This document shows, one piece after another, positions 61,501-64,000 of a stretch of 64,000 nucleotides of DNA; the first letter of the stretch is position 1, and each line of letters starts with the position of its first letter. The notes below the pieces were generated by a model, which searched no databases, was not told where the DNA came from, and saw only the letters and a list, made by a program, of their open reading frames with translations. This DNA is from Omphiscola glabra (lineage: Eukaryota; Mollusca; Gastropoda; Lymnaeidae): assembly GCA_964017045.1 (NCBI GenBank), contig OZ024802.1, positions 8,772,935 through 8,836,934 of the forward strand, in the 5' to 3' direction. Both the position numbers and the translations under genes were made by a program.

Positions 61501-62082
61501 AAGAAACAAAGGCGCTACGGGCATCTAGCGCTGTGTTCGGTAAGACAAGGGAAACAATTATATTTGAATCAACAATGGATGGATTCTGTCCCCTTGTCAG
61601 TTTTCGCTGCTTAAAATTCCCGGATGAATAAATTGAGATTGTTCATACATTCCTTAGTTCACTAATTCAAAGACAACGTTTGAATAGGAACGAGATATAT
61701 ATATAAAAGATGCATAAAAAAACTGGCAATTACGAAACACACGAACACAAAGATATTCAAACATACAAAGAAACAAACATATACAAACATACACAAACAT
61801 ACACAAACATACGCAAACGCTAAAAAATCATGAAAGCTAACATGTCAAGGTCATACACATTGGCACACGACGCCCAATTACCGTGACGCCCATGAAACTC
61901 GTCTCATTGAGCACCCTGCCAACCATCGGTCCACGGAACATCTCCACACTCATGTTGACGTCGTCGAGCAGGCGGTCCAAGGCCTTGGCCACCACCCACA
62001 CACCGTCATAGGCGTAACCGTGGTACTTGCTGTACTCTGTGCCCCTTGCCTGGTTGTACAGCCCAAGATAGTCCGCAGAAGT
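47877..62082 (-). CDS. Metabotropic GABA-B receptor subunit 2, C-terminal 13 exons (5' part outside window)
   Basis: Thirteen exons join without any phase conflict into 580 residues plus stop. They encode the end of the Venus-flytrap ligand-domain lobe (exons 1-3, including [14 protein letters not shown]) and then, with no cysteine-rich linker, as in GABA-B receptors, seven membrane helices (fragment residues about 137-160, 177-195, 212-230, 253-272, 308-330, 350-366, 372-393). A coiled coil near 437-470 and an acidic tail ending DDDSELK follow. Subunit-2 hallmarks are [31 protein letters not shown] and the stretch [20 protein letters not shown]209 and C301 match the conserved TM3-ECL2 disulfide. 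In animals subunit 2 pairs with GABA-binding subunit 1 through the coiled coil and couples to Gi/o; that role is from family knowledge. Donors at three exons are duplicated (see findings). Introns hold many minisatellites and MITEs. Confidence 0.95.
48181..48560. repeat. 43-bp minisatellite containing the exon l splice donor
   Basis: Nine copies of a 43-bp unit, each holding ggactcacctgacgcccgcc then atctctata. On the minus strand each copy reads exon end plus donor, GGCGTCAG|GTGAGTCC. The rightmost copy is the real exon l end. One copy lacks a C and reads GTCA|GTGAGT. Confidence 0.95.
48540..48702 (-). CDS. GABA-B R2 exon l (cytoplasmic tail)
   Basis: 163 bp: Ser/Thr-rich tail ([20 protein letters not shown]), ending EVIEMAGVR. 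Acceptor CACATGCAG, donor GTCAG|GTGAGT. The last ~25 bases and the donor are the origin, or a member, of a nine-copy 43-bp repeat in the next intron. Confidence 0.88.
49195..49272. repeat. 11-bp tandem repeat
   Basis: Seven copies of gacctacagtt in the intron between exons k and l. Confidence 0.9.
49348..49456 (-). CDS. GABA-B R2 exon k (coiled coil end)
   Basis: 109 bp: [20 protein letters not shown] then [13 protein letters not shown]. Heptad leucines continue from exon j. Acceptor TTCACCAG, donor GGG|GTAAAG, phase 1 exit. Confidence 0.9.
49513..49563. mobile_element. 51-bp miniature hAT element
   Basis: Consists almost only of its two ends, cagtggttctaaacctt and acaggttaagaaccgctg. The flanks aactaaga and aactaagg match at 7 of 8 positions. 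An internally deleted SPIN-like copy within the GABA-B gene, 5' of exon k on the minus strand. Confidence 0.85.
49570..50440. other. Intron sequence without recognised gene
   Basis: Contains G-rich runs and a decayed hAT-like piece (aggggttctcaatattgt, near 49722). No exon seen. Confidence 0.45.
50443..51290. repeat. 23-bp minisatellite
   Basis: About 37 copies of gttacgttcaaatgttaaat plus tag, with tttgttaag and gggatac variants arranged in recurring order, indicating multi-unit amplification. Confidence 0.95.
51421..51616 (+). mobile_element. SPIN-like hAT MITE, 196 bp
   Basis: Starts cagtggttctcaacctt and ends aggttgacaaccgctg, with ggcgacccctgtgtaagggt then cgttcgaccccc inside, matching the SPIN non-autonomous hAT pattern. 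The flanks ttttggag and ctttagag match at 6 of 8. Confidence 0.85.
51617..52271. other. Intron, no feature recognised
   Basis: AT-rich sequence without coding frames that I can support. Confidence 0.45.
52272..52355. mobile_element. Truncated CAGTGGCGTAGC-type element
   Basis: Only the left end (cagtggcgtagcaaggatt) and a gccgcctgggcg block are visible. Confidence 0.5.
52844..52999 (-). CDS. GABA-B R2 exon j (basic linker, coiled coil start)
   Basis: 52 codons: a Lys-rich segment ([17 protein letters not shown]), then the coiled coil start [14 protein letters not shown]. Acceptor TCTGCAG, donor CAG|GTGAGT. Confidence 0.92.
53010..54076. other. Intron j-i, mostly unannotated
   Basis: AT-rich unique sequence with a G-run near 53397-53408; no exon or complete transposon recognised. 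Confidence 0.45.
54077..54252 (+). mobile_element. SPIN-like hAT MITE, 176 bp
   Basis: Ends cagtggttctcaaccttcct and aggctgagaaccgctg, with tgtaagggtcgttcgac inside. The flanks atctacta and ctctaata match at 6 of 8. Same family and orientation as the 51421 copy. Confidence 0.85.
54330..54685. repeat. 40-bp minisatellite
   Basis: About eight copies of cacataatttgacccccaac then tgatctacgcccactataaa, ending about 45 bp from the 3' end of exon i. Confidence 0.94.
54733..54957 (-). CDS. GABA-B R2 exon i (TM5 end, TM6, TM7)
   Basis: 75 codons, phase 0: [20 protein letters not shown], then TM6 and TM7, ending LCLVFLPK. The most conserved exon in the window. Donor AAG|GTGAGG. Confidence 0.96.
55503..55541 (-). 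CDS. Micro-exon-like partial duplicate of exon h
   Basis: A 39-bp segment bounded by CTATTTAG and CTG|GTGAGT reads [13 protein letters not shown], phase 0 at both ends, and matches the last 13 codons of exon h at roughly three quarters of bases. If spliced in addition to exon h it would add 13 residues within TM5, which should disturb the helix. It is therefore more likely a relic or a decoy donor than a used exon. Confidence 0.3.
55565..55666 (-). CDS. GABA-B R2 exon h (ECL2, start of TM5)
   Basis: 34 codons, phase 0. Contains the second-loop cysteine ([12 protein letters not shown]) and the start of TM5 (LYAYKGLLL). Donor CTG|GTGAGT. A partial copy of its 3' end lies 24 bp downstream. Confidence 0.94.
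56158..56815. repeat. 12-bp minisatellite
   Basis: About 54 copies of acactagctgac/acactagcagac in the intron between exons g and h. With a 12-bp period all frames stay open (Asp-Thr-Leu-Ala on plus; Ser-Ala-Ser-Val or Leu-Val-Cys-Gln on minus), giving frames up to 274 codons that I consider non-coding. Confidence 0.96.
56872..57320. repeat. 20-bp minisatellite seeded by the exon g donor
   Basis: About 22 copies of ctcaccaattactcactgac. On the minus strand each reads GAG|GTCAGTGAGTAATTGGT, and the first copy is the actual exon g end plus donor. A few units carry GCGAG in place of GTGAG. Confidence 0.95.
57317..57439 (-). CDS. GABA-B R2 exon g (TM4)
   Basis: 41 codons, phase 0. [12 protein letters not shown] to [18 protein letters not shown]. 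The donor GAG|GTCAGT is the first unit of a 20-bp minisatellite that fills the start of the following intron. Confidence 0.93.
57585..57860. repeat. ~33-bp AT-rich repeat
   Basis: About eight diverged copies of aaatatttataactatatat then tttaaagtaata, between exons f and g. Confidence 0.85.
57915..58022 (-). CDS. GABA-B R2 exon f (TM3)
   Basis: 36 codons, phase 0 on both sides. TM3 followed by [19 protein letters not shown], the conserved second intracellular loop. Donor AAG|GTAGCC. Confidence 0.94.
58195..58480. repeat. Degenerate ttacattgcc repeat
   Basis: Irregular copies of ttacattgcctta and variants in the intron between exons e and f. Confidence 0.8.
58575..58660. repeat. GA and GT microsatellites with G-run
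   Basis: A (GA)n tract followed by gtgtgtatgtg and a run of 10 G. Confidence 0.9.
58921..59053 (-). CDS. GABA-B R2 exon e (TM2)
   Basis: 133 bp. Begins [12 protein letters not shown], the first intracellular loop signature, then TM2 and the first extracellular loop with C209. Acceptor GGACAG, donor ACT|GTAAGT. Confidence 0.94.
59173..59470. repeat. 20-bp minisatellite, near-perfect
   Basis: About 15 copies of gatgaaataacacatcataa with essentially no substitutions, in the intron between exons d and e. Confidence 0.96.
59534..59640. mobile_element. hAT terminus remnant
   Basis: Starts cagcggttctcaaaagtgtg and then loses similarity; one end of a hAT-type element without a partner. Confidence 0.45.
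59830..59980 (-). CDS. GABA-B R2 exon d (TM1)
   Basis: 151 bp: a short linker ([19 protein letters not shown]) and the first membrane helix, ending LNIRFRRHR. Acceptor TTTCTTAG, donor ACAG|GTAGGC. Confidence 0.93.
60322..60405 (-). CDS. GABA-B R2 exon c
   Basis: 84 bp. Contains [15 protein letters not shown] and EPVMWRG, the last flytrap strand, where vertebrate subunit 2 has VGEYNAVADTLE. Acceptor CCCACAG, donor GAG|GTAAGA. Confidence 0.92.
60558..60618 (-). CDS. GABA-B R2 exon b
   Basis: 61 bp: [20 protein letters not shown], the beta-hairpin (F-x-NGDR-x-G) at the base of the flytrap domain. Donor C|GTGAGT, phase 1 exit. Confidence 0.92.
60805..60951. repeat. 8-bp repeat, perfect
   Basis: About 18 uninterrupted copies of ctacacag in the intron between exons a and b. 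Confidence 0.97.
61078..61488. repeat. 39-bp minisatellite
   Basis: About ten copies of aataattagatattgtcaat then aatattgtcgttgatccca. A 13-codon period leaves a long minus-strand frame that has no coding support. Confidence 0.95.
61882..62082 (-). CDS. GABA-B R2 exon a (flytrap lobe)
   Basis: 67 codons, phase 0 entry. Contains [20 protein letters not shown], the conserved lobe-2 helix of the family, and two NxT/S sequons. Acceptor CTTCTAG, donor ACG|GTAATT. The preceding exon lies beyond the window edge, past the 39-bp array. Confidence 0.92.
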
Positions 62083-62194
62083 CTAGAAGTGAAAAGATGT
62101 CAATGTGCTATTAGTTATTTCAGGGTACAGTTTTTAAGCAGAAAGGATCAGAATGATGTGCATTGGTGCACCTGTGCACATAGTAAATAAGGAA

Positions 62195-64000
62195 TTCCTG
62201 CCCAGTTTGATGCAGACAACCACTAACTTCATTCAATTAATTAGTTTGATGCAGACCACCACTAACTTCATTCAATTCATTAGTTTGATGCAGACCACCA
62301 CTAACTTCATTCAATTCATTAGTTTGATGCAGACCACCACTAACTTCATTCAATTCATTAGTTTGATGCAGACCACCACTAACTTCATTAGTTTGATGCA
62401 GACCACCACTAACTTCATTCAATTCATTAGTTTGAGGCAGACCACCACTAACTTCATTCAATTCATTAGTTTGAGGCAGACCACCACTCGCTTCATTCAA
62501 TTCATTAGTTTGATAGTGACCACCACTAACTTCATTCAATTCATTAGTTTGATGCAGACCACCACTAACTTCATTCAATTCATTAGTTTGTTGCAGACCA
62601 CCACTTACTTCATTCAATTAATTTATTTGAGGCAGACCACCACTCGCTTCATTCAATTCATTAGTTTGATAGTGACCATCACTCGATTCATTCAATTCAT
62701 TTGTTTGATGCAGACCACCATTCTCTTCATTCAATTCATTAGTTTGTTGCAGACCACCACTTACTTCATTCAATTCATTTATTTTATGCAGACCACCACT
62801 AACTTCATTCAATTTATTAGTTTGATGCAGACCACCACTAACTTCATCCAATTCATTAGTTTGGTGCTGACCACCACTAACTTTATTCAATTAATTAGTT
62901 TGATAGTGACCACCACTCGATTCATTCAATTCATTAGTTTGATGCAGACCACCATTAACTTCATCCAATTCATTAGTTTGATAGTGACCACCACTCGATT
63001 CATTCAATTCATTAGTTTGATCAGGACCACCACTAACTTCATTCCATTCATTAGTTTGATGCAGACCACCACTAACTTCATTCAATACATAAGTTTGATG
63101 CAGACCACCACTAACTTCATTCAATTCATTTATTTGATGCTGACCACCAATAACTTCATTCCATTCATTAGTTTGATGCAGACCACCACTAACTTCATCC
63201 AATTCATTAGTTTGATGCAGACCACCATTAACTTCATCCAATTCATTAGTTTGATGCAGACCACCACTAACTTCATTCAATACATAAGTTTGATGCAGAC
63301 CACCACTAACTTCATTCAATTCATTTATTTGATGCTGACCACCAATAACTTCATTCCATTCATTAGTTTGATGCAGACCACCATTAACTTCATCCAATTC
63401 ATTAGTTTGATGCAGACCACCACTAACTTCATTCAATACATAAGTTTGATGCAGACCACCACTAACTTCATTCAATTCATTTATTTGATCCTGACCACCA
63501 ATAACTTCATTCCATTCATTAGTTTGATGCAGACCACCACTAACTTCATTCAATACATAAGTTTGATGCAGACCACCACTAACTTCATTCAATTCATTTA
63601 TTTGATGCTGACCACCAATAACTTCATTCAATTCATTAGTTTGATGCAGACCACCACTAACTTCATTCAATTCATAAGTTTGATGCAGACCACCACTAAC
63701 TTCATTCAATTCATTAGTTTGATGCTGACCACCACTAACTTCATTCAATTCATTAGTTTGATGCTGACCACCAATAACTTCATTCAATTCATTAGTTTGA
63801 GGCAGACCACCACTCGCTTCATTCAATTCATTAGTTTGATAGTGACCACCACTAACTTCATTCAATTCATTAGTTTGATGCAGAACACCACTAACTTCAT
63901 TCAATTCATTAGTTTGTTGCAGACCACCACTTACTTCATTCAATTAATTTATTTGAGGCAGACCACCACTCGCTTCATTCAATTCATTAGTTTGATAGTG
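62195..64000. repeat. 39-bp minisatellite running to the window edge
   Basis: More than 45 copies of cagaccaccactaacttcat then tcaattcattagtttgatg. The 13-codon period gives minus-strand frames of 126, 90 and 350 codons in one register, separated only by two TAA codons. Repeated peptide NELNEVSGGLHQT. It sits in the intron upstream of exon a. A recurring block of 4-6 variant units (with aatacataag and ccaataac changes) shows higher-order structure. Confidence 0.96.

Noticed and set aside
1..64000. tRNA, rRNA or snRNA genes
   Set aside because: I looked for tRNA B-box-like motifs and rRNA cores by eye and saw none convincing; a covariance-model scan would be decisive.

Overview
This window looks like nuclear DNA of a gastropod mollusc, probably a heterobranch; that is inferred from content, not from a database match. 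The genes have introns with GT-AG junctions. The non-coding DNA is AT-rich and packed with minisatellites, more than 35 arrays in 64 kb. The interspersed repeats (SPIN-like hAT elements, LINE tails, a Helitron helicase fragment) are animal types. I saw no rRNA, tRNA or CRISPR array.

Three gene regions stand out. (1) 47.9-62.1 kb, minus strand: the 3' thirteen exons of a metabotropic GABA-B receptor subunit 2 gene. They encode 580 residues in unbroken phase: the end of the Venus-flytrap domain, seven membrane helices, a C-terminal coiled coil and an acidic tail. The upstream exons lie beyond 64 kb. (2) 4.35-6.37 kb, minus strand: a complete two-exon gene for a 610-residue single-pass membrane protein with immunoglobulin-like folds and tyrosine motifs in its tail. 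(3) 26.8-30.8 kb, plus strand: an 827-residue relative of (2) with the same exon plan and the same phase-2 intron inside Ig domain 1. The two face away from each other about 20 kb apart and look like an inverted duplicate pair of orphan receptors. Two more GC-rich minus-strand blocks, at 47.2-47.35 kb and 38.9-39.3 kb, look like coding exons of unknown parentage.

Layout: 0.3-4.2 kb tandem arrays, including a 50-bp minisatellite with a repeated unique spacer; 4.3-6.4 kb Ig receptor 1; 6.4-26.7 kb arrays and transposon fragments (Helitron, LINE, Penelope-like trace, solo-LTR candidate, TIR elements); 26.8-30.8 kb Ig receptor 2; 31.4-47.1 kb arrays, MITEs, a decayed LINE and one candidate terminal exon; 47.2-64.0 kb the GABA-B locus, whose introns are also full of minisatellites.

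The most unusual signal is inside the GABA-B gene. At three exons (57.32, 55.57 and 48.54 kb) the splice donor and the adjoining exon end have been duplicated. At two of them this became a minisatellite carrying about 22 and nine donor copies; at the third it left a 39-bp phase-0 micro-exon-like copy. Several small transposons also keep readable target-site duplications, including a perfect 8-bp pair (42.5 kb) and a perfect 9-bp pair (43.8 kb).
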